From: Hydractinia symbiolongicarpus
Lineage: Eukaryota; Cnidaria; Hydrozoa; Anthoathecata; Hydractiniidae
Assembly: GCF_029227915.1 (NCBI RefSeq)
Contig: NC_079882.1
Span: forward strand, 13,476,501 to 13,540,500
Direction of reading: 5' to 3'
Length of the DNA: 64,000 nt
Part shown: positions 18,882 through 29,635 of the stretch, piece after piece
Position numbering within the stretch: position 1 is the stretch's first letter
Layout of the letters: each line of letters starts with the position of its first letter
The notes under the pieces: model-generated
What the model saw: only the letters and a program-made list of their open reading frames with translations
What the model was told of the DNA's origin: nothing
Databases searched by the model: none
Translations under genes and position numbers: made by a program

Positions 18882-21800
18882 TTATTTGCTCTCTTTAGCC
18901 ACTAAGCAATATTGGCCCCTGGCAAGTGTTGTTATCTCATCAGACTGCACTATCCGTTTATCATCTACCCTATTGAGTGCCAGCTTGTTCACTTCCTGCG
19001 TATAGATTTAATGCCCTTTGTTCTGGATCCAGACCCAGGTTTTGTATATATCGACACCATCCTCTAGGCAGCGCTGGTAGTCTTCAAAGGTAATGGTTTT
19101 TTTTGGTTACACAATTCTTCACACCTTTCGCTTTGCGATCGCCACCCTCTTTCGTGAGGCTCTTGTAAGCATACAGCTTTGCTCTCAAGGTGATGAATTC
19201 TGTCATGACCTTCCCATTAAGCTCATCCTTCATCAAGGCCACGACCTTCTTGTTTTTGCCAATGGGGAGAAGTCTGTTGTCATCTTTGCTATAGGCACTC
19301 GTATCGAAACGTGCTTCTACATCATCAGCAATATCACGGTCCTCCGTTCTGATGTGATAAACGAATGAGTCGGTATCCATATAGCAGATCCGCAGCTTGC
19401 TACCGTACTTGGGCTGCATATAGTTATAGTGGAGGTTGTACGTGACGGTTTTCGAGTTATCCAAGATGGCTTGGCCAATATACACGGGCTTGTTCATCTT
19501 TACCTCTGTTTTACACATTCCCACACCCATGAGATGGCTGCTGAAGTAGTTTCCACCCTTGAAATTTGGCTTCATAACGAGCTTTGTGTACTTCTCTTCG
19601 TTGGTAACTAACTGGATGTTGTGGTGATTCCTCAAATTCTCCATAGTTTTACCGAATACCGAAAGTTTCATTAGCTTATAGAAGTCCTTCTCGAACTCGT
19701 TTTTGGCAGCCGTTCTAAGCCCCGTATTGTGATCGATATAACCCCTCAGCCGGGGCTTCTGGTTAAATTAAACTTCTGGTTTAAAGCCTCATGAAGGGCT
19801 CTTATGTGCACCACGTACTTCCGCTTATGCTCGAGATTTGGTATCAGTTTCTCGACCCTGTGAACCACCTTGCGCTCCGGAAGGAAAGGCAGCTCGTGGT
19901 GCTTGTCGTGCAGACTCTTTGGATAATCAATGTCAACCTCCAAGATGCATCCATGCTTGTTGTCAGCGACGATCCTCTCAATCCTCTTCTTTGTAAAGGT
20001 CCCAACGTTCGACAGCCATTTGAACCCATGCGTTGACAGATCTTGACGCATGGCCCGGCCATACAAGTTGTTGGCATCGAGGTACTGAAAGTAGGAAGAC
20101 TCAACCTCCGGGTCGTATTGATCCCCCATGTACCTGTTGTTGGTTTTGGCATACCTGTGCACGGCTTGACTTATACCATCTCAAATACCTTTTTAAAACA
20201 TCAGGAGCATGTCAGGATCCGCAAGGAGCTCTAGCTTGATCTCGGTGTACTTCAACGCTGCTTTCCATGCCAGGCCTGGTGCGCTGTAGAAATGAACAGG
20301 ATCGAGCTTGTAGCTCTCCTGGCATACACTTTGAAAGCTCTGGAAGATGTCGGTTAGTAGCAGGACGTCCGCGACGAGGTACATATCATGGTAGTCACCC
20401 ATGTTGACCTCAACACCCTTTGGATTGATGACATTCCAGACTTTTTGAGCGTGTTCATAGTCTTCGTCGCTGATCCCCTTCATGTTCAACTTGTTATAGA
20501 AGTCCTCCTTGGGAGGTAGTTCAGTCTCTTTGAATCGTCGCCAGCCATCCATGTACTCGTAGGGATACACACTTTTTCTGCGCATGAGTTTAAAGGTGTC
20601 ATCCTCAGCGAAATACCAACTTTGTAACACCTCTGTTAGGGGCAGCATGTCATGCTGTGGGAAGGTAGCGTAGAGCCGCTTTACCTCATCCTACAGGTGT
20701 TGAACGAACATCTTCGCACAGTCCTTACCACGCTATCTCTGTAAGGGATATGATATATTACCATAGGCGAAGGCACTATATGTACACCAGCCACATGGTA
20801 CGTGCTTGTTCAGCTTTTTCGTCTTGGTCTCCCCCTTATCTTCCGTCATGGGAACGAGCAGGGATTCGAAATCCGCATAGATGGCGAAGGGTACTTTGAA
20901 CTTCTGCTGACCTTGTAGGAGAGCCACTTTTCGCTTGGTATTGTGATGTTGACCGCTTTGTTATCCCTGCAGTAGGTATAGTGCTTGTCTTTCGATTCGA
21001 TTGTTGGAAAGGCTTGCAAGCAGTTCATACAGAAGTGCATCTTTGCATGAATCTTTGATGTCTCGCTACCCAGGAGCCGTGAGAGATTTTTGATGGTTAT
21101 ATACTCTTTTTATCTTCCGTGAGGAGTAGCAGATTAACCTGTTTCTCGCGTCCGTTGTCTGTAGATCGACGCAGGATATTAAAAGTCATCCCCGTCACGT
21201 ACAAGACGTTCACCGCGATGTCTGGTTGTTCTTCTCGAATTTGGTGATATCCTTGACGCTTGTGGGAAACTCGATGCCCTGCCAGTTATAGCGCTCCGCA
21301 TATGGTCTCAGCTTGCTGATTCTCTGTGGATCGCTAGTTATATCCTCATGATGCAGAGCAGCTATCATGCTCCACTTGAAACACTCCCCGTCCTTGTTCG
21401 CGGGGTTAATGATGGCCTTTTTGGTGGCTATCCACTTGAGTGCTTTGATATATGAGGAACCCCTTGTTAGTCGTAGCTTATGGAAGTCCACGTCGAGATG
21501 CATGATTCGACCGATCGTGAAGCCACTTTTAGGCAGCGCTGGGTCCTCCACATGCGTTTTGACTTGGACAAACATCGTATCTAACACCTCGTCCACGACT
21601 GTACCTTGAAAGACCGGTGTCATGTTGCTATGGAAGACCTTATCAACTTCGATAAACTCGTTAGTACCCTCCACTGGCTTCTTCCATAAAATCCAGAGGG
21701 AGCACTGCACCTTAGCAGACCCCATGTCTTTAACCTTCTTCTCGACCAGAGTTTTCACGTGTGATCGCACCATCCGCAAGTACCCCTCGACATCCGTACC

Positions 21801-22364
21801 GTCTATACCAGGGATGCGGAAACTTCGGAAGGTTCTATGGTGAGCATGCTTATGTTCTTGAGGCGAGAAATCTTCGTTCGGCTGCTGCTCGTCTTCGGCA
21901 TGATCCTCCCTTGCCTATTCTTTAACTTCACCCATCAGGGTCCCCTTTGCTCCATCATAAAAAGCAAGGATGCGATTTTTTGCTGATGCATATATACCTT
22001 GCACCGACTTTCTAATACCTTCTGGTACATAGTTCACAAGCCAGTCAGACCACTCTCGCAGCTTACTCTTGACTACTGGACGTGTCTTTGTCATCTCTTG
22101 GCGTTCAAAGACATTCATAGCATCGGGTGTGGGGATTCGAGGTTCAATCTTGCTCTTAATTGGACGGGTTTTTGCCATCTCTTGATGCTCAAATATATTA
22201 TAAGGCATCTGGTGTAAATGCTTGTGGCCTTGATTCTGGCGCAGGAACAGGTCTTGAGTGTGCCTCTAATAAAGCAACAAGGTCGGCTTTGCGTAGCTTG
22301 GAATAGACCGTAAGCCCACGGTTTTCGCGATAGCGTGTAACTGTTTCACAGTATGTGTATTCAT
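18882..22364 (-). pseudogene. protein-primed type B DNA polymerase with N-terminal SAP domain, broken
   Basis: ATG 22362-22364 starts with MNTHTVKQL, a SAP motif continuing GLTVYSKLRKADLVALL. Then a linker (VFERQEMTKTRPVVKSKL), the terminal-protein-like region, and polymerase motifs: ExoI FAIYADFESLL (about 20880), GDYHDMYLVADVLLL (about 20390), motif A YLDANNLYGRAM (about 20070), motif B LSVFGKTMEN (about 19645), motif C YMDTDSFVYHI (about 19365) and ELNGKVMTEFITLRAKLYAY. At least six frameshifts or stops separate these. A deletion of about 500 bp relative to E2 removed the ExoII block and the nearby zinc/HNH-like region (junction near 20610-20640). Homologue: E2 23493-26873. It would replicate the element by protein priming at the inverted repeats. 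Confidence 0.88.
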
Positions 22365-22432
22365 CTTTATATATATAGATTTTTGATGTCAATCAAATAA
22401 AATTTCTAGCGCGGTCGTATTTTGAGTAAGGG

Positions 22433-22635
22433 ACTCTCCCCTACTCAATTGCGCAATCTCAATTTTTTGTTGATGTCAGCATTATTCCCGCTAGTCGCTA
22501 TTGCGCATGCTCAGAATTATCGGAATCGGAATTGTTTTCGGATTATATCGGAATTGGGATTTCGGTTTTCGGGAATTTGAGGGAATTTCCCTTGTAGTCC
22601 GTCGACTGCGCTAGAACGAACATATTTCTATCTCT
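22433..22635 (-). repeat. E1 right terminal inverted repeat
   Basis: Inverse of 7606-7773, with an extra about 37 bp near the tip that the left copy has lost. That extra part (TTCTAGCGCAGTCG when read inwards) resembles the tip of the E2 repeats (ATCTGGCGCAGTCG), so the right end is the more complete one. GCTAG follows directly. Confidence 0.9.
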
Positions 22636-22640
22636 GCTAG

Positions 22641-23116
22641 TAGTATTAATACTACTAAAAGCCAAAAGTAAAATTATAAAAAGTTTAAATATAACTGGCA
22701 AACTTAAAAGTAATCAGACAGAACAGACTTCTTTTCTCTAGTTGAAAAACTAACAATTGGCAATTTGAGCTGTTTTAGTTGGCATATCTTCGTTTTATTA
22801 TGGGGATTGTTATAAACACACGCAATATTATGGAGATATCATAAAATTTTACGGCAAAATAGATATTCTCTATTATAGCGTGAACCTGATAATTTTATTC
22901 AACTTTGTTGTGCCCGGCTTAAAAGAAAGAGTTTTTTTAGCAGCCTTGGCCTCAATTCTAGGCGTAGTCTCATTTTCGTATTGAATAGGGCTATGCTATG
23001 CGAGATGTTAAAATGTTAGAAATCACAATGAATGTTTTGATATTTTTGTAATTTAGAAAAACTGTATTGTTTCATTGGTATCAAAATTAAGATAAAAATT
23101 TTCATCAGAAACCAAA
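22641..23116. other. host spacer between the two Polintons
   Basis: AT-rich DNA of about 480 bp with no gene, RNA or repeat boundary recognised. Confidence 0.6.
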
Positions 23117-23121
23117 ATAAG

Positions 23122-23618
23122 AGAGATAGGAAAATGTATGTTCTGGCGCAATATCGCGTGCGCGTACAACAATGACGTCACGGCAATCCATAAGAACCCC
23201 GCAATGACGTCATCGACTATCTTCTAATAGTCACCACACCATCCGGTACCATGCCATACCTAACCATATTAATCATCCATTCCAAGACCCATTCCATATT
23301 AATCTACATAAGACCTAATAATCACCATAATAACGTCATCAAGATTCTAGCGCAATTCCCTAGTAATCAACGCACATACAGAGAATTTCCATATCATACA
23401 AAAATGAGTAAGGGAATTCCCCTATGGGAAATAACCGCATTTGTTTTGACCGTTATGAAATCCTCCGACAAACAAAAAATTCCATATAATAAATGGAATC
23501 ACATACGGTCAAACAATTACGAAATATTGCAAAAAGTCGTGGTTTAACAGGGTGTTATAAGCTACGTAAGGCTGAATTGGTTGCCTTATTGGAGAAGGGG
23601 AATATGCCACAGATGCCA
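23122..23618 (+). repeat. E2 left terminal inverted repeat
   Basis: Matches the reverse complement of 37355-37849 with few differences. It includes two TGACGTCA sites, the region upstream of the polymerase gene, and the first about 42 codons of the polymerase (the SAP motif), so this promoter and domain exist at both ends. Confidence 0.92.
23173..23212. promoter_or_regulatory. paired TGACGTCA (CRE-type) sites in left repeat
   Basis: Perfect TGACGTCA palindromes at 23173-23180 and 23205-23212, 32 bp apart. This is the consensus of CREB/ATF factors. They lie about 280-320 bp before the polymerase start. Regulatory use is inferred. Confidence 0.4.
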
Positions 23619-26600
23619 CCTAAACAACCGGCCAAGCCTGTAGTACCGGGGGATATGGATATCTTTGAGAGACAGGAGATGGCGAAGGTCCGTCCTATAG
23701 GGGGTAAAATCGGGGGATGGCATAACTGAGTATTGAGATAGACGTCTTCGAGAAACAGGAGCTGTCGAAGAATCGTTCTGTTGTAAGGGACAAGATGCAG
23801 GAATGGTACAACTGGCTGTATGATGCCATTCCAATGCCTATAAAAGAAGGGGTCATGAGTAATTATGCAAAATTCAAACGAGGGGTGATGGAGCTCTATC
23901 GCAGGGCAACCAATACAATGCTTACACTTCATGACGAAGTAGAAAAAGAGGCCAAGAAAGACTATATATATGAACAACCGGGGAAAGATTTTACACCACA
24001 GGAGCATAAGCATGCTCTTCACAGGACTTTTATGAGTTTCCGAATTACCGGTATAAGAAATGCTGATGTTGATGGCTATATGGGGATGGTGAGGCTTCTC
24101 TGTATTGAGACCTCAAAAAATACCGCAAAAATGCACTTCTGCCTAAACTGCCTACAGGCTTTTCCGACAATTGAATCGAGAGACAAGCATTACAGGTATT
24201 GCACCGATTACGAGGCACTTAAAATTACAATGCCAACGGAGGCTGAAAAATGGCTATACTACAGAGATGGTTAGCAACAATTCAAGGTGCCATTTGCCAT
24301 CTATGCAGACTTCGAACGCTTATTAATACCAATGGAAGAGGATGCCAGAGAGACCAAGACCAAAAAGCTGAGCAAGCACGTACTATCCGGATGGTGTACC
24401 TATAGTACCTTTGCCTATGGGGATGTACCGGATCCCTTAACTGTATACAGAGGCAAGAAATGCGTTACCTGCTTCGTCAACCTTCTGGAGGATGAGGTTA
24501 AAAGACTATATAATCAATACCCGCAGCAGGACATGAAACTCTTAACAGAGATCCTAAAGAACATCATGACGTATCGAACTGCCATATCTGCCTAAAGCCC
24601 TTTGATGACGGAAAGAATAACCATAAGGTCAGGGACCATTGCCACTATAACATGTTATATAGGGGTGCAGCACATAACAGCTGCAACATCAAATACAAGA
24701 TACCAAACCATATCCATGTCATCTTTCATAACTTATTGGGGTATGACGCCCACCTGTTTATCCGGGAACTGGGCGAAAAATATGATAGTCAGGACATTCG
24801 ATGCATCACCGAGAACACGGAAAAATATATAAGCTTCGGCGTTAAAATTAAGGTACCCCTTGGGGGTATGGGGTATGGTGATGGCGAGAAGAACAAGACA
24901 ATAGAGATACGGTTCATAGATTCCTGTCGATTTATGGCATCCTTGTTGGAGAAATTGGCATGCAATCTCATTGGTACAAACACCGCAGGTATGAAATGTA
25001 AGCAGTGTGCAGATAATAACTGTCTACAATTCCAGAGCATAGACACGACTTAACGACTTATATGGCAAGCTTTTGGTGTACAGCTTGTGAATCAACGTGT
25101 ACCACCAAGTAGCTTAATCGAGACCAGGTAAAGGCAAATGTCCCATCCATGGCAAATTTCATCGACAAAGATGACGTCTTCATGCTGATGCTTCGGAAGG
25201 CCGTGTATCCGTATGAGTACATGGATGGATGGCATCGATTCGAGGAGCCGGAACTACCTCCCAAGAAGGCCTTCTACAGCAAGCTCAATATGAAGGGCAT
25301 CAGCGACAGGGACTATGTATACGCAAAAGAGGTATGGAAGGTCATTACCCCAGGGGGCGATAACGTTACCATGGGAGACTATTACGATATTTACCTGACC
25401 ATAGACATCCTGCTATTGGCCGACGTCTTCGAGACAGGCGTCTGTTTGGGCAACTACAGCCTTGACCCCGCCCATTTCTACTCCGCACCCAGCCTGGTAT
25501 GGAAGGCAGCCCTCAAATTTACAGGTATAAGGCTTGAGCTCCTTACAGACCCCAACATGCTCCTCATGTTCGAGAAGGGTATACGGGGAGGCAAACACGG
25601 GCTGTGTGGCATCGATATGCCAAAGCCAATAACAAGGATATGGGAAATCAGTACGATCCGGAGATTGAATCCTCCTACTTGCAATACCTCGATGCCAACA
25701 ATTTGTATGGCTGGGCCATGCGTCAAGATCTGCCCACGGATGGCTTCAAATGGGTGCGGAATGTCAAGGCATTCACCGAAAGTCGCATCAGAAAACTTGT
25801 TGAGGACAACAAGCATGGCTATATTTTAGAGGTAGATATTGATTACCCCGAGGAATTACATGAGAAGCATAACGAGCTGCCATTTCTGCCCGTACGAAGG
25901 AAGGTCCGCAAGGTTGAGAAATTGATACCAAGCATAAGCGTAAATATGTTGTACACATTAGAGCCCTTTACGAGGCTATAAAACATGGGCTTGAACTCAA
26001 TAAGGTGCATAGGGTTATTAGGTTCAACCAGAAGCCCTGGCTGGCGGGGTACATTGATCACAACACGAGGTTGAAAACGGCTGCCAGGAATGATTTTGAG
26101 AAGGATTTTTTCAAATTGATGAATCTCTCGGTATTTGGGAAGACTATGGAGAATATTAGAAATCACCGCAACATCCAGCTGGTCACCAATAAGGACAAGT
26201 ATATGAAATTTGTAATGAAGCCTAATTTCAAGGGTGGAAGCAGGTTCAATAAAAACCTAATGGGTATAGAGATGGGCAAGACCGAGGTTAAAATGAATAA
26301 GCCCATATACATCGGCCAGGCAATCCTGGGTATGTCAAAGCTGATCATGTATGAATTCCATTACGATTACATGCAGCCCAAATATGGTAGCACGCTGCAG
26401 CTCTGTTACATGGACACGGACTCGTTCGTATACCACATTCGAACCCATGACTTTTACAAGGATATAGCCAACGATTCGACATAAATACCTATAATCCCGA
26501 TGATGGAAGGCCTCTCCCTATAGGAAAAAACAAGAAAGTGGTGGGCTTGATGAAGGATGAACTAAATGGTAAAGTTATGACCGAGTTCATTACATTGAGG

Positions 26601-26873
26601 GCCAAGGCATATGCCTATAAGAGCTTTACACCAGAAGGCGGTGTTCGAAAAGCCAAGGGCGTAAAGAGGTGTGTAGCCAAGAAATCCATCACCTTTGACG
26701 ATTACCGAAGATGTCTGGAAGAGGGTGTTGATATATACAAGAGCCAGGTTCTGATACAAAACAAGGGCCATAGGGTTTACACGCAGGAGGTGAACAAATT
26801 GGCACTGAACAGGGCAGACGACAAGCGGGTTGTACAACTCGATCAAATTACGACGCTTGCCACGGGGAAATAA
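23493..26873 (+). pseudogene. protein-primed type B DNA polymerase with N-terminal SAP domain, frameshifted
   Basis: Starts with MESHTVKQLRNIAKSRGL, a SAP motif; AATAAA lies at 23488-23493. Linker motifs IDVFEKQELSKNRSVV and a hydrophobic-charged region follow. Then come zinc-like MHFCLNCLQAFPTIESRDKH, ExoI FAIYADFERLL (about 24295), a CHICLKPF...DHCHY zinc/HNH-like block, ExoII FHNLLGYDAHLF (about 24727), DYYDIYLTIDILLLADVF, motif A YLDANNLYGWAM (about 25690), motif B LSVFGKTMEN (about 26125), motif C YMDTDSFVYHI (about 26410) and ELNGKVMTEFITLRAKAYAY. Unlike E1 it keeps the ExoII block. At least six frameshifts or stops (for example near 23728, 24273, 24594, 25052, 25829 and 26484) make it non-functional. 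The first codons lie inside the terminal repeat. Confidence 0.9.
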
Positions 26874-26874
26874 A

Positions 26875-26952
26875 ATGCAGGCATATCTGTATATAACCTT
26901 GCTCCTGCCCTATGCCTTGATTGCCTACATATTTTTTGATATCGACGTATAA
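26875..26952 (+). CDS. 25-residue membrane peptide
   Basis: ATG 1 bp after the polymerase stop, with AATAAA at 26869-26874. The peptide is nearly all hydrophobic (YLYITLLLPYALIAYIFF). It matches the N-terminal helix of E1 18279-18881, where it is fused to the helical body. Either the fusion was split here by a stop, or E1 gained it. Confidence 0.5.
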   Translation: MQAYLYITLLLPYALIAYIFFDIDV

Positions 26953-26957
26953 TAAAG

Positions 26958-27416
26958 ATGTCGTCCGACATTGCACAAGTATTCGACAATGCCTCTGCAG
27001 AATATGAAAATATTGAGAAGCCCGCGGATAAACGCCAAGATTTGAAAGAGGCCCTGTGTAAAGGTAAAGGGCTTCTCCTACCAAAGAAGTGTACGGAAGG
27101 GTTCATTGACAAGGCCCCTGATGAGGTGGTAGAAAAGTTACATGCTGAGTACGTACAATGTGAGCTTCAAGAGAAAGGGGAGAAGACGTCAAGGGCGCTG
27201 GCTACCCATGCCGTCTCCCTATATGCCAACCTGGTTAACAATTTTGTAAATTTGGATAGCGTTTAGGCCCTGAAAAATGATATCAATAATGACCCTATTA
27301 TTAAAGACTCCTTCGCGGACTTGGGCATACTGGTATATTGTACCTTCGGAAAGTTTCTGGCACCTATTCTCATTGCAGGGCATACGGCCCGACATATCAG
27401 TACCAAAAAAAAGTAA
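26958..27416 (+). pseudogene. helical protein, body of the split membrane gene, one stop
   Basis: AATAAA at 26951-26956. The frame contains PADKRQDLKEAL, KKCTEGFIDKAPDEVVEKLH and, after TAG at 27264-27266, DPIIKDSFADLGILVYCTF, all matched in E1 18279-18881. The single nonsense codon is the only break. Function unknown. Confidence 0.6.
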
Positions 27417-27468
27417 GAGAACGTGGAGAAGGAGGGGATACGACGGAGGAGACCGTACTATAAATAAA

Positions 27469-27837
27469 ATGAGTGAGGAAGAACAGAAACAAGAACAGAG
27501 AGTCATTACAAAGCCCACAAAGCATCCGGGAAAAGTTGCACAGGGACATAAGTTGGCGGCACTGATGAAGAAGTGGAAGGAAGAAATGAAGCAATAAGAG
27601 GGTACTGTAGAGCCTGCAGTCAAATCCTCTTCCGGGACCAGTACCGTACAGTCAATGGGCAGTGCCCACATCTATGGAGTTGGAGCGATAGCCGTAATTG
27701 CAATTGGAGTAGGCGTCTGGTATGTGTTTGGCAAGGGTAAAAATGAAACCAAAAAACCTCAAAGCATCAATCTGGAGCCCAAACAGGGGAAAAAGGGCAA
27801 AAACCAACCAAATATTGATTTTTTCAAAATGCAGTAA
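27469..27837 (+). pseudogene. basic KHPGKVAQGHKL protein with membrane helix, one stop
   Basis: AATAAA at 27463-27468. N-terminus with VITKPTKHPGKVAQGHKLA, TAA at 27595-27597 where E1 has Gln, then in the same frame a polar linker and a membrane helix (IYGVGAIAVIAIGVGVWYVF) with a lysine-rich tail. Homologue of E1 17616-17963. Function unknown. Confidence 0.6.
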
Positions 27838-27844
27838 TAATAAA

Positions 27845-27952
27845 ATGAGTGCTAGCAACGTAACACCGAAGGAAAAGGAAATTTTAGATATGTTGTACGA
27901 GACAGTCGTGGACCTTGGTTTCACCTTTGCCTATGCCATGGCATGTAAGTAA
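27845..27952 (+). CDS. 35-residue small protein, unknown
   Basis: AATAAA at 27839-27844 directly before ATG 27845. The peptide is MSASNVTPKEKEILDMLYET followed by a hydrophobic end, a helical profile. No homologue seen in E1. Its start context matches the other genes, which is the main support. Confidence 0.4.
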   Translation: MSASNVTPKEKEILDMLYETVVDLGFTFAYAMACK

Positions 27953-27982
27953 TTTTTTGACATAACAAGGCCATCTACAAAA

Positions 27983-28099
27983 ATGGACACCAGCGATGTC
28001 ATTAAGATGGTTGCCTATTTTTCAGCAGGGAGGACAAGTCGTGAAATGGCCGTCTCCAAAGGGTGGTTGCCAGCCAGCATCGTGCCCAAACAAAAATAG
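27983..28099 (+). CDS. 38-residue small protein, unknown
   Basis: ATG 27983 to TAG 28097-28099; contains MDTSDVIKMVAYFSAGRTSR. It lies between two supported small genes and is followed 14 bp later by a strong hairpin. No family recognised, and no AATAAA before its start. Confidence 0.35.
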   Translation: MDTSDVIKMVAYFSAGRTSREMAVSKGWLPASIVPKQK

Positions 28100-28113
28100 A
28101 CTGCATGGTAAGG

Positions 28114-28142
28114 TTTCTATTTACCCCTGGGGTAAATAGAAA
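28114..28142 (+). terminator. 14-bp perfect hairpin
   Basis: TTTCTATTTACCCC, one T, then its exact reverse complement. It begins 14 bp after the stop at 28099 and ends 2 bp before the next start codon at 28145. Confidence 0.6.
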
Positions 28143-28144
28143 AT

Positions 28145-28498
28145 ATGGAAGAGGAGGCCAAACAGTGTTATACATGCCAAAAATCTCTACCATTGAACCA
28201 GTTCAAGTCAAAGCTTACAAAAAGTTGCATTCCATGCCTTAATCTTGGGAGGGTATCAAAAGGCAATGCCAAACGCAGCATCTATATACAACCTTTATAT
28301 GAACTAATAATTATGTTACAAGACCATATTAAAACCCAATTTAATGAGGGCTACACGTGGGAAAATTATGAAACGCACGTATATAATAGGGTACGCTTCA
28401 GATACGATGAAACTTTCAATTCCCCAACACTTGCTGACGTCACAAATGCATTGAGACGGGCACAGTATGCTATAACATCCGGGAATCAGATGCTGTAA
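28145..28498 (+). CDS. zinc-finger protein (CxxC...CxxC)
   Basis: 117 residues. The N-terminal zinc finger CYTCQKSLPLNQF...CIPCL has two CxxC pairs. It is followed by a basic stretch and a helical domain with YIQPLYELIIMLQDHI. The next gene (28538) has the same finger layout, pointing to a tandem duplication. A transcription or DNA-binding role is possible but unproven. Intact frame. Confidence 0.55.
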   Translation: MEEEAKQCYTCQKSLPLNQFKSKLTKSCIPCLNLGRVSKGNAKRSIYIQPLYELIIMLQDHIKTQFNEGYTWENYETHVYNRVRFRYDETFNSPTLADVTNALRRAQYAITSGNQML

Positions 28499-28537
28499 GG
28501 CAAAATATGTCTCGGAATAGCTAACGGAAACAATAAA

Positions 28538-29025
28538 ATGGCGGACATCAAATGTTGTAGGATCTGTTAGCAAATATTAGCGCTACACAAGTTTAAAATC
28601 AGGTGCAATGGTCGGACCAAAACCTGCCTGGCCTGCCTGGATAAGGCGAAGGAAAGGCGGGCGACTCCAAAAATAGGGTCAATGAAGACGTTAAAATAGA
28701 CCCCATTGTCATTGCTCGGGAAATTCGGGGTGTTCAACAGAATGAAAACTACCTCATCCTGTATGACCTATTAACATACAACATTATACCTCAATATAAC
28801 GAACTCATCGAGGATGGCCCTGAGAAGGCAAGGCTCTATGAGATTTACCGTAACATATTGCGATGCCTTGAGGGAAAACTAAGGTTCACTCCACCACCCC
28901 TCGAATACAAGGCTAGGGGGACCAAGCTCTGCCCCGCCTGTCGAGATTCCCTGGTGAATAACCACGGGGGTACATTGGTATGCTCCGCATGCTTTGGAGT
29001 GTATCCGAAGGTTCATAATAAAAAA
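28538..29025 (+). pseudogene. second zinc-finger protein ending in a zinc ribbon, frameshifted
   Basis: AATAAA at 28532-28537. MADIKCCRIC, then TAG at 28568-28570, and in the same frame a partner finger (CNGRTKTCLACL). After a frameshift near 28680 a helical region follows (NYLILYDLLTYNIIPQYNEL) and a C-terminal zinc ribbon, LCPACRDSL plus LVCSACFGVYPK. The ribbon recalls viral late-transcription-factor type ribbons, but this is only a cysteine-spacing likeness. There is no stop between the ribbon and the ATPase, so the two are in frame. Confidence 0.45.
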
Positions 29026-29580
29026 ATGGTCCTACTAGACGTCGTAGAGGCCCCACATACGGCAATTTGCACAGGTCCGACAAGTTGCGGTAAGACACAA
29101 CGCGTCCTGGATCTGCTTGAAAATCAATACAAGGGACACTTCAACAATATCATCATCCTCTGTCCGACATTGCGGTGGAATAAATCTTATCTTGAAAGGT
29201 CCTCGCTTTGGAAAGACCCCTATGTATTTCTGATAGATTCCAAGGACCAATTTTTTGAATGGATAGCGAAATTTTCATTGTTGGCGGGATTGATGATATG
29301 ATCTCCAACGAGAGAAAGACAGCCCTTGCTTGAATTGGCTATTTCAGGAAGGCACAGAAGGCATAGCCTGTGGCTTTTAACGCAATCGTATACGGCATTA
29401 CCAAAAAATTTGAGAAGGCAGAAGAAACAGCTCTTCCTCTGGTACCCACATGAAAAATCAGATATGAAAGTGATAGACGAAGAGACTAATCTTATCTACG
29501 GGTGGGATGATATTAAGGCCGAATTGAAAAAATCTAAACACTCTTGCCTGTACGTAAAGCTTGAATATCCCGGATCCTGA
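29026..29580 (+). pseudogene. FtsK/HerA-type packaging ATPase, frameshifted
   Basis: AATAAA at 29017-29022. Intact P-loop GPTSCGKTQ (29074-29100). The Walker B strand (IDDMIS) is split by frameshifts around 29270-29330, and the sensor region LWLLTQSY and RRQKKQLFLWYP are open again. Homologue of E1 16981-17580, which has an open frame but a mutated P-loop. It would drive DNA packaging into the capsid. Confidence 0.8.
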
Positions 29581-29595
29581 AATATTTTGAATTAA

Positions 29596-29612
29596 GGAGG
29601 ATGAAAACCTCC
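29596..29612 (+). terminator. hairpin after the ATPase gene
   Basis: GGAGG-ATGAAAA-CCTCC, 15 bp after the ATPase stop at 29580. Confidence 0.4.
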
Positions 29613-29635
29613 GTCCGGGTGTTGGTATATAGAAA

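Larger units (their letters stand above)
7606..22635. mobile_element. Polinton/Maverick element E1 (degenerate)
   Basis: About 15 kb bounded by inverted repeats (7606-7773 and 22433-22635) whose tips read AGAGATAG. GCTAG at 7601-7605 and 22636-22640 is the apparent target duplication. The cargo is the Polinton set: protein-primed PolB, packaging ATPase, retroviral-type integrase, capsid proteins, and membrane and zinc proteins. It is more GC-rich than the flanking DNA and has no introns. Numerous frameshifts and stops, an integrase lacking its last catalytic region, a polymerase lacking an exonuclease block, and a fused capsid/coiled-coil junction show it is dead. Gene order parallels E2 read in reverse. 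Confidence 0.92.
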
